Below are positions 47,493 to 56,326 of a stretch of 64,000 bases of DNA, one piece after another. Source of the stretch: Micromonospora craniellae (GTDB taxonomy: Bacteria > Actinomycetota > Actinomycetes > Mycobacteriales > Micromonosporaceae). Positions within the stretch are counted from its first letter, which is position 1. Each line of letters begins with the position of its first letter. The position numbers and the translations under genes were made by a program. The stretch is taken from assembly GCF_014764405.1 (NCBI RefSeq), contig NZ_CP061725.1, positions 5,270,001 to 5,334,000 of the forward strand, in the 5' to 3' direction. Under the pieces are notes generated by a model, which had not been told where the DNA came from, made no database searches, and saw only the letters and a program-made list of their open reading frames with translations.

Positions 47493-48260
47493 ATGACGGT
47501 GGCGGTGCGCGTGATCCCCTGTCTCGACGTGGACGCGGGGCGGGTGGTCAAGGGCGTCAACTTTCTCGACCTGCGGGACGCGGGTGACCCGGTCGAGCTG
47601 GCGGCGGCGTACGACCGGGCGGGCGCGGACGAGCTGACCTTCCTGGACGTGACCGCCTCGTCCAGTGACCGGGGCACCATGCTCGACGTGGTCCGGCGTA
47701 CCGCCGAGTCGGTCTTCATCCCGTTGACCGTGGGCGGTGGCGTGCGCGCGGTGGCGGACGTGGACACGCTGCTGCGCGCCGGTGCCGACAAGGTCGGGGT
47801 GAACACCGCGGCCATCGCCCGGCCGGAGCTGATCGCCGAGATCGCGGACCGGTTCGGCCGGCAGGTGCTGGTGCTCTCGCTGGACGTACGGCGGGCACCG
47901 ACCGGCACCACCGACAGCGGTTTCGAGGTCACCACGCACGGTGGCCGGCGGGGCACCGGGCTGGACGCGGTGTGGTGGGCCGCGCGCGGCGCGGAACTCG
48001 GCGCGGGGGAGATCCTGCTGAACTCGATGGACGCCGACGGCACCAAGGCCGGTTTCGACCTCGAACTCATCGCTGCGGTACGTCGGGTGGTCGACGTGCC
48101 GGTGGTGGCCAGCGGCGGCGCGGGTGAGGTGGCGCACTTCCCGCCGGCGATCGGCGCGGGCGCCGACGCGGTCCTCGCGGCGAGCGTCTTCCACTTCGGG
48201 GAGCTGACCGTCACGCAGGTCAAGGACGCGTTGCGCGGAGCGGGTCACCCTGTCCGCTGA
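47493..48260 (+). CDS. hisF: Imidazole glycerol phosphate synthase, cyclase subunit HisF
   Basis: 255-residue (beta-alpha)8 cyclase that joins with HisH to make IGP and AICAR. The catalytic Asp regions are IPCLDVDAGRVVKGVNFLDL and LNSMDADGTKAGFDLELI. VTVGGGVR-type PLTVGGGVRAVADVDTLLRA supplies the phosphate-binding glycines. The ATG is leaderless. Its 3' end overlaps the convergent next gene by 16 bp. Confidence 0.96.
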   Translation: MTVAVRVIPCLDVDAGRVVKGVNFLDLRDAGDPVELAAAYDRAGADELTFLDVTASSSDRGTMLDVVRRTAESVFIPLTVGGGVRAVADVDTLLRAGADKVGVNTAAIARPELIAEIADRFGRQVLVLSLDVRRAPTGTTDSGFEVTTHGGRRGTGLDAVWWAARGAELGAGEILLNSMDADGTKAGFDLELIAAVRRVVDVPVVASGGAGEVAHFPPAIGAGADAVLAASVFHFGELTVTQVKDALRGAGHPVR

Positions 48261-48757
48261 CCCGGGTTCTCCGCCTCGTCGGCTGACCCCGGCGTTCCGG
48301 CTCGGCCGGAGTGGCCCTCGGGCGAGCGACGGGGCATCGGGATGGAGCGGACCAGGTATTCCTGCACGGCTGCGGTGTGCTCGGCCTCGTCGAGGTGCCA
48401 GTCCGCGTTGCCGGGCGGGTGCCGTCGGCTGAGCACGCCCTGCACGGTGTCGACGGTGGTGGCCAGCCCGGCGTTGGGCCGGGTACGCCAGAGCCGTTCG
48501 CCGTCGGCGGTGATCCGGAACCAGCCGTCCGAGACGTCCACCAGGCCGGCGCCGAGCAGCCGGCGGATCGCTCCCTCGATGTCGTGCCGCTCGGGGAGGG
48601 TCCGGTCGAGGTGGTCGGCGGTGGAGAGCACGTCGGCGAGGCGTACGCCCTCGGGTCGGCGGGTGGTCGGGGAGCGTCGATGTCTCCCCGCACCGCTGGC
48701 GATCACCAACGAAACGAAGATCCACGCATCGGTCCGACGCCAGGCGTTCTCCCCCAT
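48245..48757 (-). CDS. Hypothetical protein with winged-helix-like region
   Basis: 170 residues. Residues ~40-95 (VRLADVLSTADHLDRTLPER, then IEGAIRRLLGAGLVDVSDGW and FRITADGERLW) look like a winged helix, with the recognition helix and wing typical of small regulators. The C-terminus is polar. ATG at 48757 has no clear ribosome binding site; CAGAAT six bases upstream may be a leaderless -10. Convergent with hisF. Function unknown. Confidence 0.6.
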   Translation of the reverse strand: MGENAWRRTDAWIFVSLVIASGAGRHRRSPTTRRPEGVRLADVLSTADHLDRTLPERHDIEGAIRRLLGAGLVDVSDGWFRITADGERLWRTRPNAGLATTVDTVQGVLSRRHPPGNADWHLDEAEHTAAVQEYLVRSIPMPRRSPEGHSGRAGTPGSADEAENPGQRTG

Positions 48758-48898
48758 GTGGAGATTCTGCCGTCAGCCGGGCGGGAAGGAAACACCACCC
48801 GACCTACTGCGACTTTGCGTGACGACGTGACTGCCGGGCGTTGACTCCGGTTGCGGATCGCCGGAGCGGCCGGTGCGCCGGGCGGCGCGGTGACGCCG

Positions 48899-49543
48899 TC
48901 AGGTGGCGGGCGCGGTTCCGGCCGGAGCGGGTGCCGGCTCGGGGGTGTCGAAGACCGGCAGGAAGAACTGCGCCAGTGGGCCGATGGTCAGCGCGTACGC
49001 GACGGTGCCGAGGCCGACCGTCCCGCCGAGCAGCCAGCCCACGGCGAGCACGGCGATCTCGATGGCGGTGCGGACCAGACGCAGCGACCAGCCCGGCCGG
49101 CGGGCGACGAGGCCGGTCATCAGGCCGTCGCGGGGGCCCGGTCCGAGCCGGGCGCCGAGGTAGAGGGCGGTGGCGATGCCGTTGCCGACGATGCCGGCCA
49201 CCAGCAGCGTGACCCGCACCGGCAGTGGCCCGCCGGCGGGCAGCAGGGCCAGGGTCGCGTCGACGGCCAGGCCGATCACCACCACGTTGGCGACGGTGCC
49301 GATGCCGGGACGTTGCCGCAACGGGATCCAGGCCAGCAGCACCAGGGCACCCACCAGGATGACCGTGGTGCCCATGGTCAGCCCGGTCAGCCGGGAGAGC
49401 CCCTGGTGGAACACGTCCCAGGGGTTCAGGCCCAACTCGGAACGAATCATCAGCGCCATGCTGAAGCCGTAGAGGACGAGGCCGGCGTGCAGTTGGGTCA
49501 GTCGTCGGACCGGCCGGTGGCGCAGATTGCCAATCAGGGTCAC
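48899..49543 (-). CDS. YczE-type membrane protein
   Basis: 214 residues with five or six membrane helices and the family stretches LHAGLVLYGFSMALMIRSEL, GLNPWDVFHQGLSRLTGLTM and LGPGPRDGLMTGL. GTG at 49543 has TAGAGT seven bases upstream, so the mRNA is probably leaderless; a longer reading to 49603 would cross the promoter. It is divergent from a MocR regulator. YczE genes are known to be linked to MocR regulators in actinobacteria and firmicutes. Transport substrate unknown. Confidence 0.85.
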   Translation of the reverse strand: MTLIGNLRHRPVRRLTQLHAGLVLYGFSMALMIRSELGLNPWDVFHQGLSRLTGLTMGTTVILVGALVLLAWIPLRQRPGIGTVANVVVIGLAVDATLALLPAGGPLPVRVTLLVAGIVGNGIATALYLGARLGPGPRDGLMTGLVARRPGWSLRLVRTAIEIAVLAVGWLLGGTVGLGTVAYALTIGPLAQFFLPVFDTPEPAPAPAGTAPAT

Positions 49544-49550
49544 GCATGCC

Positions 49551-49586
49551 ACTCTAGGGACCAATCCGCGCCTGCATAGAGCCAAT
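49551..49586. promoter_or_regulatory. Divergent yczE/mocR control region with two CCAAT direct repeats
   Basis: TAGAGT (minus, 49556-49551) is the yczE -10. Two similar motifs, TAGGGACCAAT (CCAAT at 49561) and TAGAGCCAAT (CCAAT at 49582), are repeated in the same orientation 21 bp apart, two helical turns. This is the kind of direct-repeat operator used by dimeric MocR/GabR regulators. Binding is inferred. Confidence 0.5.
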
Positions 49587-49601
49587 TCTGGGGGAGTGGC
49601 C

Positions 49602-51059
49602 ATGGCGAGTCAGGTACGTGGGGCCCAATTGGCCCGGCTGCTCGGCCAGTGGCATGCCCTGCCCAGTCGACGGCGCAGTCCCGACTACGCCGCGCTGGCC
49701 GGTGCCGTACGCGGCCTGCTCGCCGACGGGCGGCTGCCGCTGGGCGTACGCCTGCCCGCGGAACGGGACCTGGCCGAGGCGCTGCGGATCAGCCGTACCA
49801 CCGTCACCGCCGCGTACCGCGAACTGCGCGACAGCGGGCACCTGGCCAGCCGCCGTGGTGCGGGAAGCTGGACCCGGCTGCCCGGCACGCACCGGGTGGC
49901 GCCCAACGGGCTGTGGATCCCCCTCGACGACCGGGACATGATCGATCTGGGGGTGGCGGCGCTGGCCGCCCCGCCGGAGCTGCTGCCGGCGGCTCGGACG
50001 GCCACCGAGGACCTGCCCCGCTATCTCGGCGGGGCCGGCTACCACCCGACCGGCATCATCGAGCTGCGGGAGGCGGTGGCCCAGGGCTACACCGACCGGG
50101 ACCTGCCCACCTCACCCGATCAGATCATGGTCACCAACGGCACCCAGCACGCCCTGGACCTGGTGCTCCGGCTGGCCCTGGCACCGGGCGGCGGGGTGCT
50201 GGTCGAGTCACCGAGCTACCCCAACGCGCTTGCCGCGCTGGCCGCCCGCCGGGCCCGGATCACCACCCACGGCCTGGCCGCCGACGCGACGGGCTGGGAC
50301 GCCGACCTGATGCTCGGCTCGCTACGGCAGGTACGCCCCCGGGTGGCCTACCTCATCCCGGACTTCCAGAACCCGACCGGGCACCTGATGGGGGCGGAGC
50401 TGCGCGAACGGCTGGTGTCCACCGCCCACGCCGTCGGCACCGACCTCGTGATCGACGAGTCCTTCGTCGACCTGCCGCTGGACGGCACCACGCTGCCGCC
50501 GCCGACGGCGAGCTTCGACCGGCACTCCCGGGTGGTCAGCATCGGCGGCATGAGCAAGCCCTTCTGGGGCGGCCTGCGGATCGGCTGGATCAGGGCCTCC
50601 GCGCCGCAGGTGCAGCGGCTGGCCGCGGCCCGGGTCGGCGTCGACATGTCCAGCCCGGTGCTGGACCAGCTCGTCGCCGTACACCTGCTGGCCGCCGCGC
50701 CGGGCATCGTCGCCGCCCGGCGGACGCAACTGGCGGTGCAGCGGGACGCGTTGCTCGGTGCGCTGGCCAACCGGCTGCCGGAGTGGCGGGTCACCGTGCC
50801 GCGCGGCGGCGTCACGCTCTGGGCCGAACTGGACGGCCCGATCTCCAGTGCGCTGGCCCGGGCGACCGAGGAGGTCGGCGTACGCCTGGCGCCCGGACCC
50901 CGGTTCGGCCTGGACGGCACCCTGGAACGCTTCCTGCGGCTGCCGTTCACCCTGCCCGCCGCGGACCTGGTCGAGGCGGTGGGCCGGATCGCCGCGGTCC
51001 GCTACGACCTGGACCGGACCGGGCTGCCACGGTGGCGGGAGCCGAGCGTCATCGCCTGA
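49602..51059 (+). CDS. MocR/GabR-type regulator (GntR HTH fused to aminotransferase fold)
   Basis: 485 residues. The N-terminal GntR winged helix (GVRLPAERDLAEALRISRTT then VTAAYRELRDSGHLASRRG) is joined to a fold-type I aminotransferase-like domain. VTNGTQHALDLVLRLAL and PDFQNPTGHLMG are typical, and the PLP lysine is in SIGGMSKPFWGGLRIGW. It probably binds PLP as effector-domain cofactor and controls the divergent yczE gene. GGGGGAG precedes ATG 49602. Confidence 0.9.
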   Translation: MASQVRGAQLARLLGQWHALPSRRRSPDYAALAGAVRGLLADGRLPLGVRLPAERDLAEALRISRTTVTAAYRELRDSGHLASRRGAGSWTRLPGTHRVAPNGLWIPLDDRDMIDLGVAALAAPPELLPAARTATEDLPRYLGGAGYHPTGIIELREAVAQGYTDRDLPTSPDQIMVTNGTQHALDLVLRLALAPGGGVLVESPSYPNALAALAARRARITTHGLAADATGWDADLMLGSLRQVRPRVAYLIPDFQNPTGHLMGAELRERLVSTAHAVGTDLVIDESFVDLPLDGTTLPPPTASFDRHSRVVSIGGMSKPFWGGLRIGWIRASAPQVQRLAAARVGVDMSSPVLDQLVAVHLLAAAPGIVAARRTQLAVQRDALLGALANRLPEWRVTVPRGGVTLWAELDGPISSALARATEEVGVRLAPGPRFGLDGTLERFLRLPFTLPAADLVEAVGRIAAVRYDLDRTGLPRWREPSVIA

Positions 51060-51125
51060 CCGCGGCCCGCCGGTACCGATCCGGCTGATCGACCTCGCCC
51101 GCTGGTCGGTGGCGGGCAGACTGCC

Positions 51126-52439
51126 ATGGTGGACGGACTCAGGGGAGTGCGGTGGTCGCGCGGGGTGCGACCGGGCGCGCCCGGGTCCCGCGCCACCCGT
51201 CTGGAACTCTTCTACGACCTGGTCTTCGTCTTCGCCTTCATCCAGGTCACCACGCTCACCGCCGACAACTTCACGCCGCGCGGCCTGCTTCAGTGCGGGG
51301 TCGTGCTGGTGCTGCTCTGGTGGGCCTGGACCGGCTTCGCGGTGATCGGCAACCTGGTCCGTACCGACCAGGGTGTGCTGCCCTTCCTCGCGTTCGCCAC
51401 CATGGGCGGGGCCCTGGTCTTCGCACTCGCCATGCCGCAGGCGTTCCGCAGCGAGGCCGGCGGGCCGTCCGGGCCGCTGGTCTTCGCAATCTGCTACTTC
51501 CTCGTCCGGGCCGTCCAGGTGGGCATCCTGGGCTGGCTGGCCCGTGGCGACCCCGAGCTGCGTCGCCGCTTCCTGGTCGCGATGGGGCGGGCGGCGGTGG
51601 TCGGCGCGCTGGTGCTGGCCGCCGCGCTGCTGCCGCAGCGACTGGCCGACGAGGCGGCCGAGATCGGGCTGCGGCTGCTGTTCTGGATCGCCGCGATCGT
51701 CGTCGAGTACGGGGCGGCGGTGGCGCTGGGCAGCAGCAACTGGACGCTGCTCTCGGCCGGCCACTGGGCCGAGCGGCACGCCCTGATCGTGCTGGTGGCG
51801 CTCGGCGAGACGATCATCGCGTTGGGGCTCGGTGCCGGCTTCGTCGTCGAGCTGCCGCTGACCTGGCTGGTGATCCTCTCGGCGATGCTCGCGGTGGCGG
51901 TGGTCGCCGCGCTGTGGTGGTCGTACTTCGACACGTTGGCGTTGGCCCTGGAACAGGTGCTGCACCGCACCCGGGATCCACAGGCCCGCTCGGCGTTGGC
52001 CCGCGACGCCTACACCTACCTGCACCTGCCGCTGGTCGCCGGCCCGATCCTGTTCGCCCTCGGGCTCAAACGGGTGCTCGGCGGCACCGCCGAGCCGACC
52101 ACCCAGGCCGGGAGCCTGCTGCCCGGCGGGGACCTGCTGGTGCTGCACGGCGGGGTGGCGATCTACCTGGTGACGCTGGTGGCGCTGGGTTGGCGGGTGC
52201 TGCGCACACTGCGGTGGCCGACGATCGGCGGTGTGCTCTTGCTGGTGCTGCTGGTCCCGGTCGCCGCCCAGGTGCCGGAACTGGTCGCCCTGGCGCTGCT
52301 CACCGTGGCCGTGCTGGCGGTGACGGTGGTGCAGACGCTGACCGACGCGCCGCTTCGCCGCCAGGTTCGGGAGGTGGCGATGGCCGAGCAACTCGCCACC
52401 GAGGCCGAGCAGACCACCTGGCGGGGACGCCACCTGTAA
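51126..52439 (+). CDS. Low temperature requirement A (LtrA) family membrane protein
   Basis: 437 residues with about twelve hydrophobic helices. The N-terminal RLELFYDLVFVFAFIQVTTL is the LtrA signature, and WAERHALIVLVALGETIIAL near residue 220 is also characteristic. The biochemical function of the family is not established. ATG start 66 bp after the MocR gene. A strong hairpin follows the stop. Confidence 0.88.
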   Translation: MVDGLRGVRWSRGVRPGAPGSRATRLELFYDLVFVFAFIQVTTLTADNFTPRGLLQCGVVLVLLWWAWTGFAVIGNLVRTDQGVLPFLAFATMGGALVFALAMPQAFRSEAGGPSGPLVFAICYFLVRAVQVGILGWLARGDPELRRRFLVAMGRAAVVGALVLAAALLPQRLADEAAEIGLRLLFWIAAIVVEYGAAVALGSSNWTLLSAGHWAERHALIVLVALGETIIALGLGAGFVVELPLTWLVILSAMLAVAVVAALWWSYFDTLALALEQVLHRTRDPQARSALARDAYTYLHLPLVAGPILFALGLKRVLGGTAEPTTQAGSLLPGGDLLVLHGGVAIYLVTLVALGWRVLRTLRWPTIGGVLLLVLLVPVAAQVPELVALALLTVAVLAVTVVQTLTDAPLRRQVREVAMAEQLATEAEQTTWRGRHL

Positions 52440-52448
52440 GCGCGTACG

Positions 52449-52487
52449 CGTCGGCCCCGCGCCCGTTGCCGGGTCGCGGGGCCGACG
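52449..52487. terminator. Bidirectional terminator between ltrA and the acyl-CoA synthetase gene
   Basis: CGTCGGCCCCGCG (52449-52461) pairs perfectly with CGCGGGGCCGACG (52475-52487), a 13-bp GC-rich stem with a 13-nt loop between convergent genes. There is no T-run, which is normal for terminators in such GC-rich genomes. Confidence 0.8.
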
Positions 52488-52524
52488 ACGTGCACCTCGC
52501 CGTGGACGGCGGGACGCCCGCGGG

Positions 52525-54348
52525 TCAGATCTCGGCGACCGTGCCCGCGTACATCTTGTCGATCTCGGTGGAGAAGTTGCTCTCCACTCCGCGCCGCTTG
52601 ATCTTCAGCGACGGGGTGATCTCGCCGTCCTCGATGGTCAGGTCGCGCGGCAGGATGGTGACCTTCTTGATGGTCTCCCAGCGGTTCAGTTTGGTGTTGA
52701 GCTCGGCCACGTACCCTTCGACCATCGCCTGCGCCTCGGGCGAGGAGACGATCTCGGTGTACGTGCGGCCCTCCAGCGGGGTGCCCGTGGCCCAGCCGGC
52801 GATGGCGTCCGGGTCCAGAGTGACCAGCAGCGTGCAGAAGTTGCGTGCTTGCGCGATCACCACCGCCTGCGAGGTGTACGGGCAGGTGGCCTTGAACATG
52901 CCCTCGATGTGCGACGGCGCGATGTACTTGCCGCCGGAGGTCTTGACCAGGTCCTTCTTCCGGTCGGTGATGCGCAGGTAGCCGTCGGAGTCGAGGCTGC
53001 CGATGTCGCCGGTGCGGAAGAAGCCGTCCTCGCTGAACGCGGCGGCCGTCTCCTCCGGCAGGTTGTGGTAGCCGCGCATCACCGGCCGACCCTTGATCAG
53101 GATCTCGCCGTCGCTGTCGATGCGGCACTCCAGGTCGCCCATGGCCTTGCCGACCGTGCCGATGCGCAGTGCGCCGGGCGGGTTGACGAAGTTGCCGGCG
53201 CTGCTCTCGGTCAGCCCGTACCCCTCGGAGATCGGCAGGTTCGCCGCGGCGAAGAAGGTGGCGATCTCCGGGCTGAGCGGGGCGGCACCTGACACCAGCA
53301 CCCGGATCCGCCCACCGAGGCGGGCCTGGAGCTTGCTGAAGACCAGCTTCTCGGCCACCGCGTACTTGAGCTTCAACCCGCCCGGCACCGGCTTGCCGGC
53401 CTGGTCGAGGGCGACCTTCTCCTTGCCGACGCCGACCGCCCAGGCGAAGATCTTCGCCTTCGCGCCGCCGGCGCCCTGCGCGGTGGTCACCGACTTGTTG
53501 TAGACCTTCTCGAAGACCCGCGGCGCGCCGCACATCAGCGTCGGGCGGACCACCGAGAGCAGCTCGACGAGCTTGTCGACCCGGCCGTCGACGTACGTCG
53601 GCATGCCGACGTGGGTGGTGCCGCAGAGCAGCGTCTTGCCGAACGAGTGCGACAGCGGCAGCCAGAGGTACTGCAGGTCGTCCTCGCGCAGCAGGCCCAC
53701 CGCCTCCTGCGCCACACCCTCCCAGCACCAGCCGCCGTGCAGCAGCTCGACGCCCTTGGGGCGGCCGGTGGTGCCGGAGGTGTAGATCAGGGTGGCCAGG
53801 TGCTCGGGCCCGATGCCGGCCACGATGCGGTCGACCAGCTCCGGATCCTCGGCGAGCCGCTGGGCGCCCTGCTCCTCCAGTTGGGCGAGGGTCAGTTGGG
53901 GCACCGCCGCCGCCGGGTCGGGTTCGCCGTCGAAGAGGACCACGTGGGTCAGCGCGGGCAGGTCCGCGCCGACGATCTTGGCCGCCTGGGACGGGTCCTC
54001 GGCGAACAGCACCTTGGAGCCGGAGTCGGCGAGGATGTAGGTGGCGTCCTGTGGCTCGGTCGTCGGGTAGACCGTGGTCGTCGCGCCGCTGGCGCACATG
54101 ATGCCGAAGTCGGCGATCACCCAGTCGAGCCGGGTGTTCGCCAGGATCGCCACCGGGTCCTCCTGGCCGACGCCCAGGCCGTGCAGGCCGGCGGCGACCG
54201 CCTTCGCCCGCGCGGCGACCTGCGTCCAGGTCAGCCAGACCGGCGTGTTGCCCGGACCGGGGTGGGCGAAAGCGTGGCGGTCGGGGGTGGCCGCCACACG
54301 CTTGAGGAACATGTCAGGAATGGAACGGTACGGTACATCGAGAGCCAT
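52525..54348 (-). CDS. Long-chain fatty-acid-CoA ligase (AMP-forming)
   Basis: 607-residue ANL-family synthetase of the FadD15/long-chain type that activates fatty acids via acyl-AMP. The P-loop-like motif is TLIYTSGTTGRPKGVELLHG near residue 180. The adenine-binding stretch is SEGYGLTESSAG, and the hinge FFRTGDIGSLDSDGYLRITD then RKKDLVKTSGGKYIAP. ATG 54348 (MALDVPYRSIPDM) has AAGGCGG about eight bases upstream; the frame stays open to 54432. It lies downstream of the terpene synthase on the same strand, 139 bp apart. Confidence 0.9.
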   Translation of the reverse strand: MALDVPYRSIPDMFLKRVAATPDRHAFAHPGPGNTPVWLTWTQVAARAKAVAAGLHGLGVGQEDPVAILANTRLDWVIADFGIMCASGATTTVYPTTEPQDATYILADSGSKVLFAEDPSQAAKIVGADLPALTHVVLFDGEPDPAAAVPQLTLAQLEEQGAQRLAEDPELVDRIVAGIGPEHLATLIYTSGTTGRPKGVELLHGGWCWEGVAQEAVGLLREDDLQYLWLPLSHSFGKTLLCGTTHVGMPTYVDGRVDKLVELLSVVRPTLMCGAPRVFEKVYNKSVTTAQGAGGAKAKIFAWAVGVGKEKVALDQAGKPVPGGLKLKYAVAEKLVFSKLQARLGGRIRVLVSGAAPLSPEIATFFAAANLPISEGYGLTESSAGNFVNPPGALRIGTVGKAMGDLECRIDSDGEILIKGRPVMRGYHNLPEETAAAFSEDGFFRTGDIGSLDSDGYLRITDRKKDLVKTSGGKYIAPSHIEGMFKATCPYTSQAVVIAQARNFCTLLVTLDPDAIAGWATGTPLEGRTYTEIVSSPEAQAMVEGYVAELNTKLNRWETIKKVTILPRDLTIEDGEITPSLKIKRRGVESNFSTEIDKMYAGTVAEI

Positions 54349-54487
54349 CGCTGTAGCCGCCTTCGAGGGTGGAGGCGTGACGGTCGTCACGTCGGTGTTC
54401 GTTACCGAAGGGTATTGCCTGCGCCGGGGCATCGGCTAGCCCTGACGATCATCCACCGCCCCCGTACCGGCCGATGAAGGCATCGTG

Positions 54488-55426
54488 CTATGCGTACCGC
54501 TCGGCGGCTCGGGACCAGTCGTAGGTGGCCCGGATCCAGTTGCGGCGGGCCGCCAGCGCCGGCCGGACCGAGTCGCCGTGGCTGGCCAGCACCTCGTTCT
54601 CGGCGGTCAGGTATGCGCTCAGCCTGTCGTTGAACCGCTCCGCGGCGGCGCGCAGGGCCGCCGACTCGTCGCCGGTCTCCCCGGCCAGCACGGTGACCAG
54701 GTTGTGGGCGTCCGGGCCGTCCCGGTGCTCCTTGCCGTAGGAGAAGACGTCGTTGCACCAGCAGACCAGGTCGGCGGCGAGCAGGTCCAACTCGGCCCAG
54801 TCGGGATCGGCCCGCTGGCCGTCCGGTGGAAAGCCGTCCAGGGCCAGGTCGGTGAGGGTGATGCTGGGATAGACGCCGCCGGTGTGCCGGCGCATCTGGA
54901 CGTACTCGTCGACCGGCGGCACCCGGCCGTGCTCGCGGTTGGCCGCCTCCCACAGCAGCGCGAGCAGATACCCGCGCATGGCCGAGATGAAGTGCAGCAG
55001 CACCGCCGGGCGCTGACGGGCCCGGACACGGCGGCACAGGTCGGCCAGCGCGAGACCGAGCGGCCCGGCCTCGCCGGCCGGTGTCTGCTTCAGCGCGCCC
55101 TGACGGTCCAGCACGTCGAGCAGCGCGGCCACGGTTGGCGCGAGTCGGGTCGGGTTGCTGCCCAGACCGTCCTCGTCGCAGGCGTCGTCCATCACGAAGA
55201 GCCAGGAGATCAGGTCGGACAGCAGCCGCAGACCGCCCAACGGCGCCTCCGGGCAGGCCCGTCCGGCCAGCCCGGCCGCGTCCGCCCGGCGCAGCCGTTG
55301 CCCGTTACTGATCAGGCCCAGGTGCTGTGCCCAGTCCGTGCTCTCCCGAGCAACCTGCTCGGTGTCGTGATGCCGGGTGCCGGGGAACGGAGGCTCCCGC
55401 AGGGCCGAGACCGCAAAGCTTCGCAT
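54488..55426 (-). CDS. Class I terpene synthase
   Basis: 312 residues. The metal-binding Asp-rich motif DDACDE lies in SWLFVMDDACDEDG near residues 79-85, and the second site NDVFSYGKE (NSE consensus NDxxSxxKE) near 220. The C-terminal half has the RY-like end, AERYA. These mark a bacterial class I cyclase using Mg2+ and a prenyl diphosphate, most likely farnesyl or geranylgeranyl; the product cannot be read from sequence. AGGGAG precedes ATG 55426. No prenyltransferase or P450 is adjacent. Confidence 0.88.
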   Translation of the reverse strand: MRSFAVSALREPPFPGTRHHDTEQVARESTDWAQHLGLISNGQRLRRADAAGLAGRACPEAPLGGLRLLSDLISWLFVMDDACDEDGLGSNPTRLAPTVAALLDVLDRQGALKQTPAGEAGPLGLALADLCRRVRARQRPAVLLHFISAMRGYLLALLWEAANREHGRVPPVDEYVQMRRHTGGVYPSITLTDLALDGFPPDGQRADPDWAELDLLAADLVCWCNDVFSYGKEHRDGPDAHNLVTVLAGETGDESAALRAAAERFNDRLSAYLTAENEVLASHGDSVRPALAARRNWIRATYDWSRAAERYA

Positions 55427-55550
55427 CGGGCTCCCTGTCGCGCCGCCCCCCCACAGGGCAGCGCGGCCAGCGTACGGGAGCAGTGCGGAGGGCCGTGCAA
55501 TCGGGCAAATAACGTTTCGGATTTCGCCGTGACCGGTTCCGCACAGAAGG

Positions 55551-56180
55551 TTAGAAGCCCAGGTTGGCGCTGCGGAGCCGCTCGGTCGACTCGGATCCGC
55601 CCTCGACCTGCACCTGCGTCGCCTGCTGCCGGCCGCTCAGGAACAGCACCAACTCGCCCGGTGCGCCGATCAGCCGCAGCGCCTCGCCACCCCGGCCGGC
55701 GGTCACCTCGCCGTGCCCGGGCGCCCGGACGGACACCTGGGCCGGGAACCGACGCAGGGCCATCCGTGCCAGGGTGGAGGCCCGCCGCCACAACGCCTGC
55801 TCCAGGCCGGCGGGCAGCTCGCGGGGCCGCCACTCGGGTCGGGCCCGGCGGACGTCCTCGTGGTGGATGAAGAACTCCATCGTGTTGGCCAACTCGTCGG
55901 TGAGCGGGTTGCTCACCGGGCTCCACACCGGTGGCCGCCGCACCTGGGCGAGCAGTTCGGCCCAGTCGAGCGCGGCGACCTCGCGTCGGACCCGTTCGGC
56001 GTAGTCGTGCAGCGGCCCGATCAGGATGCCCGCGGCGGCGTCCGGCCGCCGTTCCCGTACCACCAGATGCGCGGCCAGGTCACGGGTGGTCCAGCCCTCG
56101 TTGAGCGTCGGGGCGTCCGGGCCCAGGGTCGACATCAGGTCGGTGAGCGCCTCGCGCTCCGACCGGGCGTAGCGCGTCAT
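55551..56180 (-). CDS. TIGR03085-type DinB-fold metal-binding protein
   Basis: 209 residues resembling the mycothiol-dependent maleylpyruvate isomerase/DinB superfamily. An N-terminal helical domain has WTTRDLAAHLVVRERRPDAA (metal His in AAHL near residue 37) and MEFFIHHEDVRRARP (His pair near 105). The C-terminal domain carries LRLIGAPGELVLFLSGRQ. ATG 56180 has TATGAT six bases upstream. Probably a mycothiol-linked enzyme; the reaction is unknown. Confidence 0.82.
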   Translation of the reverse strand: MTRYARSEREALTDLMSTLGPDAPTLNEGWTTRDLAAHLVVRERRPDAAAGILIGPLHDYAERVRREVAALDWAELLAQVRRPPVWSPVSNPLTDELANTMEFFIHHEDVRRARPEWRPRELPAGLEQALWRRASTLARMALRRFPAQVSVRAPGHGEVTAGRGGEALRLIGAPGELVLFLSGRQQATQVQVEGGSESTERLRSANLGF

Positions 56181-56186
56181 GTGGTG

Positions 56187-56192
56187 ATCATA
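56187..56192 (-). promoter_or_regulatory. Leaderless -10 box for the DinB-fold gene
   Basis: TATGAT on the minus strand, one base from the TATAAT consensus, followed by six bases and the ATG at 56180. Confidence 0.6.
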
Positions 56193-56326
56193 GGCGGAGT
56201 ACGGGCGGTCCGCCGGGTTCGTGCCGACCCGCGAGGTGACGGCGGACATATCGCTGCGGGTCGGCGGGATCGGCGCGCTGCGGTAAGGATGAGGGAGGAT
56301 AGTGGCGGCTTACGGCGGGGGAGAAT

